From Lachnospiraceae bacterium (GTDB taxonomy: Bacteria; Bacillota_A; Clostridia; Lachnospirales; Lachnospiraceae): a DNA stretch of 5,024 bases. Below the pieces are notes generated by a model. The model searched no databases. It had not been told where the DNA came from and saw only the letters and a program-made list of their open reading frames with translations. Position numbers and translations under genes: made by a program. The stretch covers positions 1 to 5,024 of the forward strand of contig JAILDD010000094.1 in NCBI GenBank assembly GCA_024689605.1, written 5' to 3'. This document shows positions 1 to 5,024 of this stretch, piece after piece. The stretch's first letter is position 1. The number at the start of each line of letters is the position of its first letter.

Positions 1-886
1 CACACGGCATGCTGCCGCATCCGAGCATAGCAAGTGTTGAAGATATGATTCCGTTTGAAGTTTCATATCCTCCGGCCGCATATACCACCTCACTGTCAGG
101 AGATTTCCGGTAAACATAGAAATTATCTCCGCTGAATTCAATATATACAGGATACTCACCTTCATATGCACACCAAACTCCCTGAAGGTCTGTTTCACCA
201 GCTCCGCCATCGTCTTTTAAATACGGAAAAACATCTTCTACACGTTCGTCTTTAAGAAAAAGTCTTCCTCCGTATTCTTCAGGGCATAAAAATTCTTCAT
301 TATCAAAGTTTTCAAAAACAAGCCCTTCATCCGTAAGCGTAATGGTACCATCCTGCCCGTTGTCCCAGTATTTTCCTGCCTGCGACATAACAGAAAACCG
401 AAGTTCCTTTACCTGTACTGAATCGCCCTCCGTGCTTTCCATTTCTGCTGCGTCGTAAGGAATAAACTCACTGGCCCAGAAGCTGTAGCTCTCAAGGCTT
501 TCCTCATCAGCCATAGCATAACCGCAGAAGGCATACAGATTATCTCCGAAGGTTAGGACATTCATTATAAGGTATTCATCATTGCCGGCACCATCTGAAC
601 CGGAATGATAGCTGTATTTACCGCACATGCGCTGCGCAAGACTGTTTTCATTTAATTTAGAATCGTTAATATCAGCTATCCCCGAAGCTTTGTCACTCTC
701 ATCATTTAAGGCACCGCTATCTGTCCCGTTTTCATTATCAGGGGCATCAGTATCGGAAACGCTCTGTTCTTCGGTTTCCTGTGAACTGTTAACCTCCGAA
801 TTGCGTGCAGGAACACTACAGCCGATAAACACTGAAGCACATACAGTGCATGAAATCACTTTCAGAAGATTTTGCCTTTTTATCAT
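1..886 (-). CDS. Putative secreted lipoprotein of unknown function (C-terminus beyond window)
   Basis: The minus-strand frame starting at ATG 886-884 stays open to the window edge, giving at least 295 residues without a stop. The start is preceded by AAGGA (896-900) at 9 nt spacing. Residues 1-23 form a lipoprotein signal peptide: basic MIKR, a short hydrophobic stretch, then FIGC with Cys23 as the likely lipidated residue. Phe at -3 is slightly off the usual lipobox. Residues 24-85 are a Ser/Asp/Asn/Glu-rich linker typical of surface lipoproteins in Gram-positive bacteria. The rest looks beta-rich. Two segments share a GDN[LF]Y[AV][FY] motif (residues 114-120 and 253-259), each following a G-x-[YW] strand start (89-91 and 236-238), so there may be two related lipocalin-like modules. 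It lies downstream of the flavoprotein on the same strand, 168 bp away, with its own promoter candidate. I do not recognise a named family. Being an exported lipoprotein is well supported; the fold is inference. Confidence 0.8.
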   Translation of the reverse strand, partial: MIKRQNLLKVISCTVCASVFIGCSVPARNSEVNSSQETEEQSVSDTDAPDNENGTDSGALNDESDKASGIADINDSKLNENSLAQRMCGKYSYHSGSDGAGNDEYLIMNVLTFGDNLYAFCGYAMADEESLESYSFWASEFIPYDAAEMESTEGDSVQVKELRFSVMSQAGKYWDNGQDGTITLTDEGLVFENFDNEEFLCPEEYGGRLFLKDERVEDVFPYLKDDGGAGETDLQGVWCAYEGEYPVYIEFSGDNFYVYRKSPDSEVVYAAGGYETSNGIISSTLAMLGCGSMPC

Positions 887-969
887 TTTTAACTGTCCTT
901 CTATAATATATTTCTGATCATTAAAATCCAAAGTCTACACGATGAGTTAAGTTTTATTTACAAATATTT

Positions 970-990
970 TACAGGCACCTTCTGCCTGCA
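970..990 (-). other. Hairpin in the lipoprotein leader; weak terminator or attenuator candidate
   Basis: Reading the minus strand, TGCAGGCA pairs with TGCCTGTA (8 pairs including one G-U; the inner 6 are perfect) around a 5-nt loop. It is followed by TAAAATATTTG, which is AT-rich but not a real T-tract. It could weakly terminate readthrough from the flavoprotein gene. It would also sit in the lipoprotein leader if transcription starts near position 1002. Function is uncertain. Confidence 0.35.
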
Positions 991-1025
991 GTAAATCATT
1001 GCACAGGTATTATAACACCTTCTGC
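971..1025. repeat. Imperfect direct repeat, second copy interrupted by 8 bp
   Basis: The plus strand carries ACAGGCACCTTCTGC at 971-985. The same two halves recur at 1003-1007 (ACAGG) and 1016-1025 (CACCTTCTGC), separated by TATTATAA at 1008-1015. Those 8 bp hold the -10 box of the minus-strand promoter candidate. The first copy forms most of the hairpin at 970-990. Confidence 0.6.
1009..1017 (-). promoter_or_regulatory. Extended -10 promoter candidate for the lipoprotein gene
   Basis: The minus strand reads TGTTATAAT, a full extended -10 (TG-N-TATAAT) with a perfect hexamer. No good -35 is visible at 16-18 bp, which an extended -10 can tolerate. Transcription would start near 1002, giving a leader of roughly 115 nt before the ATG at 886. 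The box sits inside an imperfect 16-bp palindrome at 1005-1020 (7 of 8 pairs match), a possible operator. Confidence 0.45.
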
Positions 1026-1054
1026 AAGAGTATCGGAAAACACTTGCTACTCCA

Positions 1055-2551
1055 TCAATTGTTATATACCACACTATCCGCAGCAGCTATTCCGGCTGCA
1101 TGCCCCGTGGACCAGGCTATCTGAAGATTAAAGCCTCCGGTGTAGGCATCAACATCCAGCATTTCTCCTGCAAAGAAAAGACCTTTCGCCAGCTTCGATT
1201 CCATAGTATGCGGATCAACCTCTTTTACATTTATCCCACCGCTTGTAATGATCGCTTCATTAAAATCTCTTGTACCGCTTACGGTAAAATGCATTGCTTT
1301 AAGATTCTGTATGATAGCCTGCCGTTCTTCTCTTGTGATCTTGTTAACCGGCTTTTCCGGATCAATACCTGCAATATCAGGAAAAGTCTCCCGCATCTTG
1401 CCGGGGACAAGTGTCGCGATGTAATTCTTAAATACTTTATTTCCGTTTGTCTCAAACTCCCTGATAATTCTTTTTTCAAGATCTTCCGCCTTTACAGCAG
1501 GCTTTAAATCTATGTACAGATCCGCCGTTTCTCCGTTCACACACACATTCTCGTTATGACCGAAATCGTTTGATTTATCGAATTTCTTTGACTGATCTTT
1601 TTTTATCGCATTATTTGCATCAAGCATCTTGGATAAACCGCCGTATTTCCTGCTGTATTCAGAGGATGCCGTCAGAATAAGGGGACCGCTTATACCAAAA
1701 TGTGTAAAAAGAAGCTCCCCAAAACCCTCGGATACAGTCTTTTTCCCAAGCTTTAATTCTATGCTTATGTTTTTTAAGGCAAGCCCCTGCATCTTTCTGC
1801 AGTTTTCATCTTTTATAACCAACGGAACCAGTGCCGGATGCAGAGGCTTAACGCTATGTCCGAAAGTAGTCAGTATCCTGAAGAAATTACCATTAGAACC
1901 GGTTACGGGATATGATACGCCACCCGTAGCCACGATAACGGCATCGGAGTATATTTTTTCTCCGTTTTCAAGCAGAACACCCTTTACACGGTATTTTTGC
2001 TGTAGTTTCTTCTTTTCTTTTTTCGAAGTATTAACCCCCCCATGCAACTTATTTTGTGCACCAGATCCTTCCCGGCATAACTCAACATCCTGAATTTCCA
2101 CTTCTGCAGCATCTGCGTCATCTGACAAAACAGCAGTTTCCCTTAAAAGCCCGGCCACACGGCAGTTTTTTATAAATCTGACGCCGTTCATTTTTAATTT
2201 TCTTTCAAGGGCTGAGATCACATCCGCAGACTTATCAGACACGGGAAAAACACGTTCTGCCCTTTCAGTCTTTAGCGGACAGCCGTTTTCTTCAAAAAAC
2301 TTCTTAATTTCATAATGATCAAAGGAATACACGGAACTGAATAAAAACTTGGGATTGTTTACCACATGTGAGAAAAATTCATCCGTCGGGCAGTCATTTG
2401 TAAGGTTGCATCGCCCCTTTCCCGTTATAAACAGTTTCTTTCCGGCCTTTTCATTTGATTCAAGAAGTGAAACATCAGCACCTTTTTCAGAGGCAGCTAT
2501 AGCAGCCATCATTCCCGCCGGCCCTGCACCTATAACGATTATCTTTCCCAT
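1055..2551 (-). CDS. HI0933/BaiN-like NAD(P)/FAD-dependent oxidoreductase
   Basis: A 498-residue flavoprotein of the HI0933_like family, also annotated as aminoacetone oxidase family, YhiN or BaiN-like. Visible motifs are the N-terminal Rossmann GAGPAG (8-13) with acidic E32 ending the second strand for FAD ribose binding; GKKLFITGKGRCNLTN (38-53); VATGGVSYPVTGS (208-220); GELLFTHFGISGPL (279-292); and the C-terminal FAD-contacting GGFNLQIAWSTG (472-483). The start is chosen because it begins just before the Rossmann strand and has AGGA (2558-2561) 6 nt upstream. Family members are usually about 400-420 residues. The excess lies in two apparent insertions, roughly residues 139-187 and 300-341, both rich in Lys, Asn and Asp/Glu. 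The protein has no signal peptide, so it is cytosolic. The family clearly binds FAD, but the physiological substrate of most members is unknown. A bile-acid role (BaiN) should not be assumed, since no bai genes are nearby. Confidence 0.93.
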   Translation of the reverse strand: MGKIIVIGAGPAGMMAAIAASEKGADVSLLESNEKAGKKLFITGKGRCNLTNDCPTDEFFSHVVNNPKFLFSSVYSFDHYEIKKFFEENGCPLKTERAERVFPVSDKSADVISALERKLKMNGVRFIKNCRVAGLLRETAVLSDDADAAEVEIQDVELCREGSGAQNKLHGGVNTSKKEKKKLQQKYRVKGVLLENGEKIYSDAVIVATGGVSYPVTGSNGNFFRILTTFGHSVKPLHPALVPLVIKDENCRKMQGLALKNISIELKLGKKTVSEGFGELLFTHFGISGPLILTASSEYSRKYGGLSKMLDANNAIKKDQSKKFDKSNDFGHNENVCVNGETADLYIDLKPAVKAEDLEKRIIREFETNGNKVFKNYIATLVPGKMRETFPDIAGIDPEKPVNKITREERQAIIQNLKAMHFTVSGTRDFNEAIITSGGINVKEVDPHTMESKLAKGLFFAGEMLDVDAYTGGFNLQIAWSTGHAAGIAAADSVVYNN

Positions 2552-2610
2552 TTTATATCCTGCTCACTTTTAAAAATAAACATTCCACAGCATGTAGATT
2601 AACTCTGTAG

Positions 2611-2639
2611 ATAGTAACACGCATGCTCACCTTAAGCAA
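2611..2639 (-). promoter_or_regulatory. Promoter candidate for the flavoprotein gene
   Basis: On the minus strand TTGCTT (2634-2639) is separated by 17 bp from TACTAT (2611-2616). The hexamers match the sigma-A consensus only partly, but the spacing is ideal. It would give a leader of roughly 50 nt to the ATG at 2551. No stronger leftward promoter is visible between 2552 and 2700. Confidence 0.4.
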
Positions 2640-2700
2640 TCATGAAATGCAGAATGCCTTACATTGGTGTCCGCGCCCCCATATGCTATATGCGAAATTT

Positions 2701-2717
2701 TACAATAACAAATTGTA
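2701..2717. promoter_or_regulatory. Inverted repeat overlapping the -35 of the rightward promoter
   Basis: TACAAT (2701-2706) and ATTGTA (2712-2717) are perfect inverted arms separated by 5 bp (AACAA). The right arm covers the -35 hexamer at 2713-2718. The size and location suit a dimeric regulator, but the regulator is not identified, and a 6-bp arm pair in AT-rich DNA can arise by chance. Confidence 0.35.
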
Positions 2718-2741
2718 GTGAAAAGCAGGAACTTGTATAAT
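2713..2741 (+). promoter_or_regulatory. Sigma-A-type promoter for the 2847-3350 gene
   Basis: TTGTAG (2713-2718), a 17-bp spacer, then a perfect TATAAT (2736-2741). Transcription would start near 2748, leaving a leader of about 98 nt before the ATG at 2847. This is the best-formed promoter in the window. Confidence 0.65.
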
Positions 2742-2749
2742 GAAATATG

Positions 2750-2764
2750 TCCGGTCTGACCGGA
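2750..2764. promoter_or_regulatory. 15-bp palindrome at the predicted transcription start; operator candidate
   Basis: TCCGGTCTGACCGGA is a perfect palindrome with 7-bp arms and a single central base, placed at about +2 to +16 of the promoter at 2713-2741. It is GC-rich in an AT-rich intergenic region, which makes chance less likely. As DNA it resembles a repressor site. As RNA it could form only a 5-bp stem with a 5-nt loop at the very 5' end of the transcript. Confidence 0.5.
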
Positions 2765-2846
2765 TTCATCAAAAAAGTGACCGTGTACAATAAATGTTTT
2801 TTAACTGTAAATACATAGAAACTTATAAAACTATAGGGAGATATCC

Positions 2847-3350
2847 ATGAAAAAAACTTTGATAGCAATAATTGCAGTCATTTTAGTTGCTGCGGTTCTG
2901 ATAGGTGCCTTAACTCTTCATCTGAACAACCAGATGAAATGGGAAATCCACGAGCCTATGGATGCTGCCATGCAGGAAGATTTCAGTTACAGGGCTTTAC
3001 TTCCTGAAACAGCCGGTATATGGGAGCGCTATGGCGAAAGAGGTCTTCGCGACGCCGAATATATGCTGGAAAGCCACATGTTCGGAAGCGCTGACGAAAT
3101 GTACAATGCCCTGCCTTCAGACTATAAAGAAGGCATTGAAGAATCGATAAAAAGTGGCACAGCCGAAAAAAACACCGACATAAAGGGAAATACCGTGGAA
3201 AGTATCCAAATACAGTACCTTCCTCTGGCCACAAAGGATGAACTCCCCCAAAAATATGAATACTATACCTACGGTGTCTTTACTGACTATTATATCCTTG
3301 ACTATGGGAACGGCTGTTACAGGATTGCAGTGAAGATAGCCACCACATAA
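2847..3350 (+). CDS. Hypothetical protein with N-terminal membrane anchor
   Basis: A 167-residue protein preceded by AGGGAG (2835-2840) at 6 nt from the ATG, so the start is well supported. Residues 1-3 (MKK) are followed by a hydrophobic segment at about 4-26, either an uncleaved anchor or a signal peptide. There is no lipobox cysteine; the only Cys is near the C-terminus, in the segment GNGCYR. The remaining roughly 140 residues are polar, acidic in the first half and rich in Tyr near the C-terminus (YEYYTY, DYYILDY), and are predicted to lie outside the membrane. I do not recognise a family. It is a single-gene unit with its own promoter and two palindromes upstream. It converges on the RpiR-type regulator with only 6 bp between stop codons. 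A small secreted or membrane-tethered protein is as far as the sequence goes. Confidence 0.85.
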   Translation: MKKTLIAIIAVILVAAVLIGALTLHLNNQMKWEIHEPMDAAMQEDFSYRALLPETAGIWERYGERGLRDAEYMLESHMFGSADEMYNALPSDYKEGIEESIKSGTAEKNTDIKGNTVESIQIQYLPLATKDELPQKYEYYTYGVFTDYYILDYGNGCYRIAVKIATT

Positions 3351-3376
3351 GCTGGCTCACATCCCGTCTGCCAGCT
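3350..3376. other. Inverted repeat spanning the convergent stop codons
   Basis: AGCTGGC (3350-3356) and GCCAGCT (3370-3376) are perfect 7-bp arms around a 13-nt loop. The left arm begins in the TAA of the plus-strand gene. The loop and right arm contain the TGA and last codons of the minus-strand regulator. Neither strand has a T-tract after the stem, so it is not a standard intrinsic terminator. It could protect 3' ends or slow polymerase on both strands. Confidence 0.4.
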
Positions 3377-4220
3377 CATCTCCCCTGTAGGTTTGCAGAC
3401 CGTTCCAGAGAGCTTCCATCTGTTCGAGATTGCTCTTTACAAAGGTCTCGTCATTTATGTAAAGCCCCACTATAAGTGCATTGATCACACTCATCGGTGC
3501 AACGAGGGAATCAGCGATCGATATCATGTCGGATTTTGCCCAGAGGTTGCACGAAGAATACATATTCATAGGTGAATACTCTGAATCAGTTATCGATATA
3601 AGTCTGGCCTTTTTTTCATTTCCATACTCCATGGCCTTTAGCGTACGCATGGAATACCTTGGAAAGCTTATTCCTATAAGGACATCATCATGGTTCAGCC
3701 AGAAAAGCTGCTCGTAGATTTCGCTTATATTCATGCTATCGATTACTTTCACATCGGGACGGATCATATTAAGATAAAAACCCAGATACGAAGCCAAAGG
3801 AGCACAGGTTCTGATCCCGATAATATATACATGTGCTGCTTCCTTTATAAGCTTAAGAGCCATGTCATACACGCTGGAATCAACCAGGTGTATCGTATCA
3901 ACGATATTCTGTGCATCCGAAACCAGCACTCCCTTTAATATCTCATTTCGATTCTTCCTATAATGAACAGTTGAATTCTGTGCCTTATTTGTAAGCTTGG
4001 ATTGAATATGACTTGCCACTTCCTTCTGGAAATCAGAATAGCCGCTGTAGCCCAGCATCACAGCAAAGCGTACTACTGTGGACTCACTGGTACCGCAGGC
4101 TTCTCCCAGCTTTGCAGCGGTCATAAAAGCAGCTTTATCCGGGTGGTTTAAAACATAGTCTGCAATCTTCTTATGCCCCTTGCTCATACTGTCATATAAT
4201 GCATTTATTTCATCTATCAT
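3357..4220 (-). CDS. MurR/RpiR family transcriptional regulator
   Basis: A 287-residue protein of the normal length for the RpiR family. The N-terminal HTH_6 domain covers about residues 1-75, with the recognition region TAAKLGEACGTSESTVVRFA at 34-53 followed by the typical LGYSGYSDFQK. A SIS (sugar isomerase) domain covers about 125-255 and normally senses a phosphosugar. Here its first loop reads IIGIRTCAPLA and its second ISFPRYSMRT, rather than a Ser-rich GxGxS-type loop, so the ligand may differ from classic sugar phosphates. The start has an AGGAAAGGGA ribosome site (4224-4233) a few bases upstream. It is probably a single-gene unit: a strong terminator separates it from the gene upstream, and it converges on the small membrane protein. 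A short inverted repeat in its leader could allow autoregulation. Family assignment is firm; target and ligand are unknown. Confidence 0.94.
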   Translation of the reverse strand: MIDEINALYDSMSKGHKKIADYVLNHPDKAAFMTAAKLGEACGTSESTVVRFAVMLGYSGYSDFQKEVASHIQSKLTNKAQNSTVHYRKNRNEILKGVLVSDAQNIVDTIHLVDSSVYDMALKLIKEAAHVYIIGIRTCAPLASYLGFYLNMIRPDVKVIDSMNISEIYEQLFWLNHDDVLIGISFPRYSMRTLKAMEYGNEKKARLISITDSEYSPMNMYSSCNLWAKSDMISIADSLVAPMSVINALIVGLYINDETFVKSNLEQMEALWNGLQTYRGDELADGM

Positions 4221-4235
4221 GATTCCCTTTCCTGC

Positions 4236-4247
4236 CGCTTTTAAGCG
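4236..4247. promoter_or_regulatory. Short inverted repeat in the regulator leader; possible autoregulatory site
   Basis: CGCTT (4236-4240) and AAGCG (4243-4247) are perfect arms around TT. The repeat lies between the predicted start site and the ribosome binding site of the RpiR-type gene, where a self-repressing regulator could bind. The arms are only 5 bp, so support is weak. Confidence 0.25.
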
Positions 4248-4269
4248 ACACCAGCAGATTTTCTGTGCT

Positions 4270-4278
4270 TATATAGCA
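4270..4278 (-). promoter_or_regulatory. Extended -10 promoter candidate for the RpiR-type regulator
   Basis: The minus strand reads TGCTATATA, an extended -10 with four of six hexamer matches; the overlapping TATAAG is an alternative hexamer. No convincing -35 lies 16-18 bp upstream. It is the best candidate between the upstream terminator and the regulator start, and would give a leader of about 40 nt. Confidence 0.35.
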
Positions 4279-4316
4279 TTTTTGCAGCACGCTTCCTATC
4301 GCCAAGCCCGTAATAC

Positions 4317-4349
4317 AAAAAATTCCCGCAGGCAAACTGCCCACGGGAA
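4317..4349 (-). terminator. Rho-independent terminator of the decarboxylase gene
   Basis: On the minus strand an 11-bp stem (TTCCCGTGGGC with GCCTGCGGGAA, including two G-U pairs) closes a 5-nt loop, AGTTT, and is followed by six T residues. It starts 32 bp after the stop codon of the 4382-5024 gene. On the plus strand the stem is not followed by a T-tract, so it acts leftward only. It marks the end of the decarboxylase operon and insulates the regulator gene. Confidence 0.9.
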
Positions 4350-4381
4350 TAATAATAACATAAACCTATTACAATAATCAA

Positions 4382-5024
4382 TCAGACAGGATATGCTCCA
4401 TTGGCTGTATCAGCCTTCTTCGCATCAACCTTTTCCTGCTGAGCCTCACGATACTTGAAGAACTCTGTGGCAACCTGAGGGAACAGTGCATATGAAAGCA
4501 CGTCTTCATCCTGCTGCTTATACTGCTTCATTTCTTTCTCTATAGACTCAAGCTCAGGCTCTGTATGACCTGTTGCCTCAGCACTTCTTGCTGTGGAGCG
4601 GGGTTCACCCGGAATAACCTTGTCGATAACCGCCTGATCCATAGGCTTAACAGTCTGACCATAGTTACCACGAAGAAGATCCTTGAACTCGCCTGTAGCC
4701 ATCTTGTATCTTTCGCCCATCAGGACATTGAATATAGCCTGTGTACCAACGATCTGTGATGAAGGTGTAACCAGAGGAGGCTCACCGCAATCCTTACGAA
4801 CACGGGGAATTTCCTCAAGTACATCATTGTACCTGTCCTCGGCATGCTGCTCTTTCAGCTGGCTTACCATGTTGGAAAGCATGCCGCCGGGTACCTGATA
4901 AAGCAGAGTCTTGATGTTAACACCAAGCACCTTGGTGCTCATAAGACCGCTCTCAATGCACTGCTCACGGTAAGGTCTGAAGTAATCAGCTATCTCAGCA
5001 AGGAGATTCTGATCAAAACCTGTA
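4382..5024 (-). CDS. oadA: Oxaloacetate decarboxylase alpha-type carboxyltransferase subunit, C-terminal part
   Basis: The frame is open from the right window edge to a TGA at 4382-4384, giving the last 213 residues. A Met at 4942 is internal, because clearly conserved family sequence (NLLAEIADYFRPYREQ) precedes it. The segment is the conserved carboxylase domain (PYC_OADA) shared by oxaloacetate decarboxylase alpha, pyruvate carboxylase and transcarboxylase 5S. Recognisable stretches are YQVPGGMLSNMVSQL, PPLVTPSSQIVGTQA, ERYKMATGEFKDLLRGNYG and DEDVLSYALFPQVA. The metal- and carbamyl-lysine-containing barrel lies outside the window. After the domain there is only a charged tail of about 20 residues and a stop. 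No biotin carrier domain and no MKM biotinylation site follow, so biotin must be on a separate subunit. That excludes single-chain pyruvate carboxylase and fits a split oxaloacetate decarboxylase or a 5S-type subunit. It is the last gene of its operon, judging by the terminator 32 bp downstream. Confidence 0.9.
   Translation of the reverse strand, partial: TGFDQNLLAEIADYFRPYREQCIESGLMSTKVLGVNIKTLLYQVPGGMLSNMVSQLKEQHAEDRYNDVLEEIPRVRKDCGEPPLVTPSSQIVGTQAIFNVLMGERYKMATGEFKDLLRGNYGQTVKPMDQAVIDKVIPGEPRSTARSAEATGHTEPELESIEKEMKQYKQQDEDVLSYALFPQVATEFFKYREAQQEKVDAKKADTANGAYPV

Noticed and set aside
627..917. Plus-strand open frame of 96 codons
   Set aside because: It is antisense to the signal peptide, linker and early mature part of the lipoprotein, whose lipobox and ribosome site support the minus strand. 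The Ser-rich translation reflects the opposite-strand codons.
903..931. Second minus-strand promoter candidate, TTGGAT-N17-TATTAT, upstream of the lipoprotein
   Set aside because: Transcription would start at about 896, inside the AAGGA ribosome site, leaving an mRNA without a usable site. The -35 matches only three of six bases.
1100..1507. Plus-strand open frame of 135 codons, with others at 1629-2093 and 2349-2573
   Set aside because: They lie antisense to the flavoprotein gene, whose conserved motifs cover the same DNA. Their translations show no recognisable domain.
2593..2612. Direct repeat TGTAGAT at 2593-2599 and 2606-2612
   Set aside because: Two 7-mers 13 bp apart downstream of the leftward promoter candidate, with no third copy. 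Too short to distinguish from chance.
2680..2692. CATAT-GCT-ATATG inverted repeat
   Set aside because: The arms are 5 bp and purely AT-rich apart from the ends, and it is not aligned with a promoter element. It is likely to occur by chance.
2686..2868. Minus-strand 60-codon open frame across the intergenic region
   Set aside because: It runs over the rightward promoter, both palindromes and the start of the plus-strand gene, has no clear ribosome site, and has a composition typical of AT-rich noncoding DNA.
4382..4942. Reading the decarboxylase as a complete 186-residue gene starting at Met 4942
   Set aside because: The frame stays open upstream to the window edge and encodes conserved family sequence there, so the Met is internal and the gene is partial.
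1..5024. CRISPR arrays, tRNA or rRNA genes, insertion sequences, toxin-antitoxin or defence systems
   Set aside because: No regularly spaced repeats, cloverleaf-like sequence, terminal inverted repeats with a transposase, or recognisable defence domains were seen on either strand.

Overview
The window looks like chromosomal sequence from a low-to-moderate GC Firmicute, most plausibly a clostridial anaerobe of the Lachnospiraceae type (Butyrivibrio or Roseburia relatives). The grounds are purine-rich AGGA/GGGAG-type ribosome binding sites, a lipoprotein with a Ser/Asp/Asn-rich linker, a decarboxylase alpha-type carboxyltransferase subunit without a fused biotin domain, and an HI0933-family flavoprotein. 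Genus-level placement is a guess. There is no sign of phage, transposon, CRISPR, tRNA or rRNA.

Layout from left to right: (1) 1-886, minus strand, a secreted lipoprotein whose C-terminus is cut by the window edge. It is absent from a simple closed-ORF list because it has no stop in the window, but the frame is open for 295 codons. (2) 887-1054, a leader/intergenic stretch with an extended -10 promoter candidate, a hairpin and a split duplicated 15-mer. (3) 1055-2551, minus strand, a 498-residue HI0933/BaiN-like FAD flavoprotein with two apparent insertions. (4) 2552-2846, a divergent promoter region; the rightward promoter is well formed and overlapped by two perfect inverted repeats. (5) 2847-3350, plus strand, a 167-residue protein of unknown function with an N-terminal membrane segment. 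(6) 3357-4220, minus strand, a MurR/RpiR-family regulator (HTH plus SIS). It converges on the previous gene, with 6 bp between the stop codons and an inverted repeat spanning the junction. (7) 4221-4381, the regulator's promoter and leader, plus a strong intrinsic terminator for the gene to the right. (8) 4382-5024, minus strand, the C-terminal 213 residues of an oxaloacetate decarboxylase alpha/transcarboxylase 5S-type subunit, whose N-terminal catalytic barrel lies outside the window.

How the genes relate: the terminator at 4317-4349 separates the decarboxylase operon end from the regulator. The flavoprotein and lipoprotein are collinear and may be partly co-transcribed, but the lipoprotein also has its own promoter candidate. 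Nothing in the sequence ties the RpiR regulator to a specific sugar operon here. I did not find a convincing undescribed multi-gene system. The most interesting signals are regulatory (palindromes around the 2713-2741 promoter, the split repeat at 971-1025, the inverted repeat across two stop codons) and two unrecognised envelope proteins.
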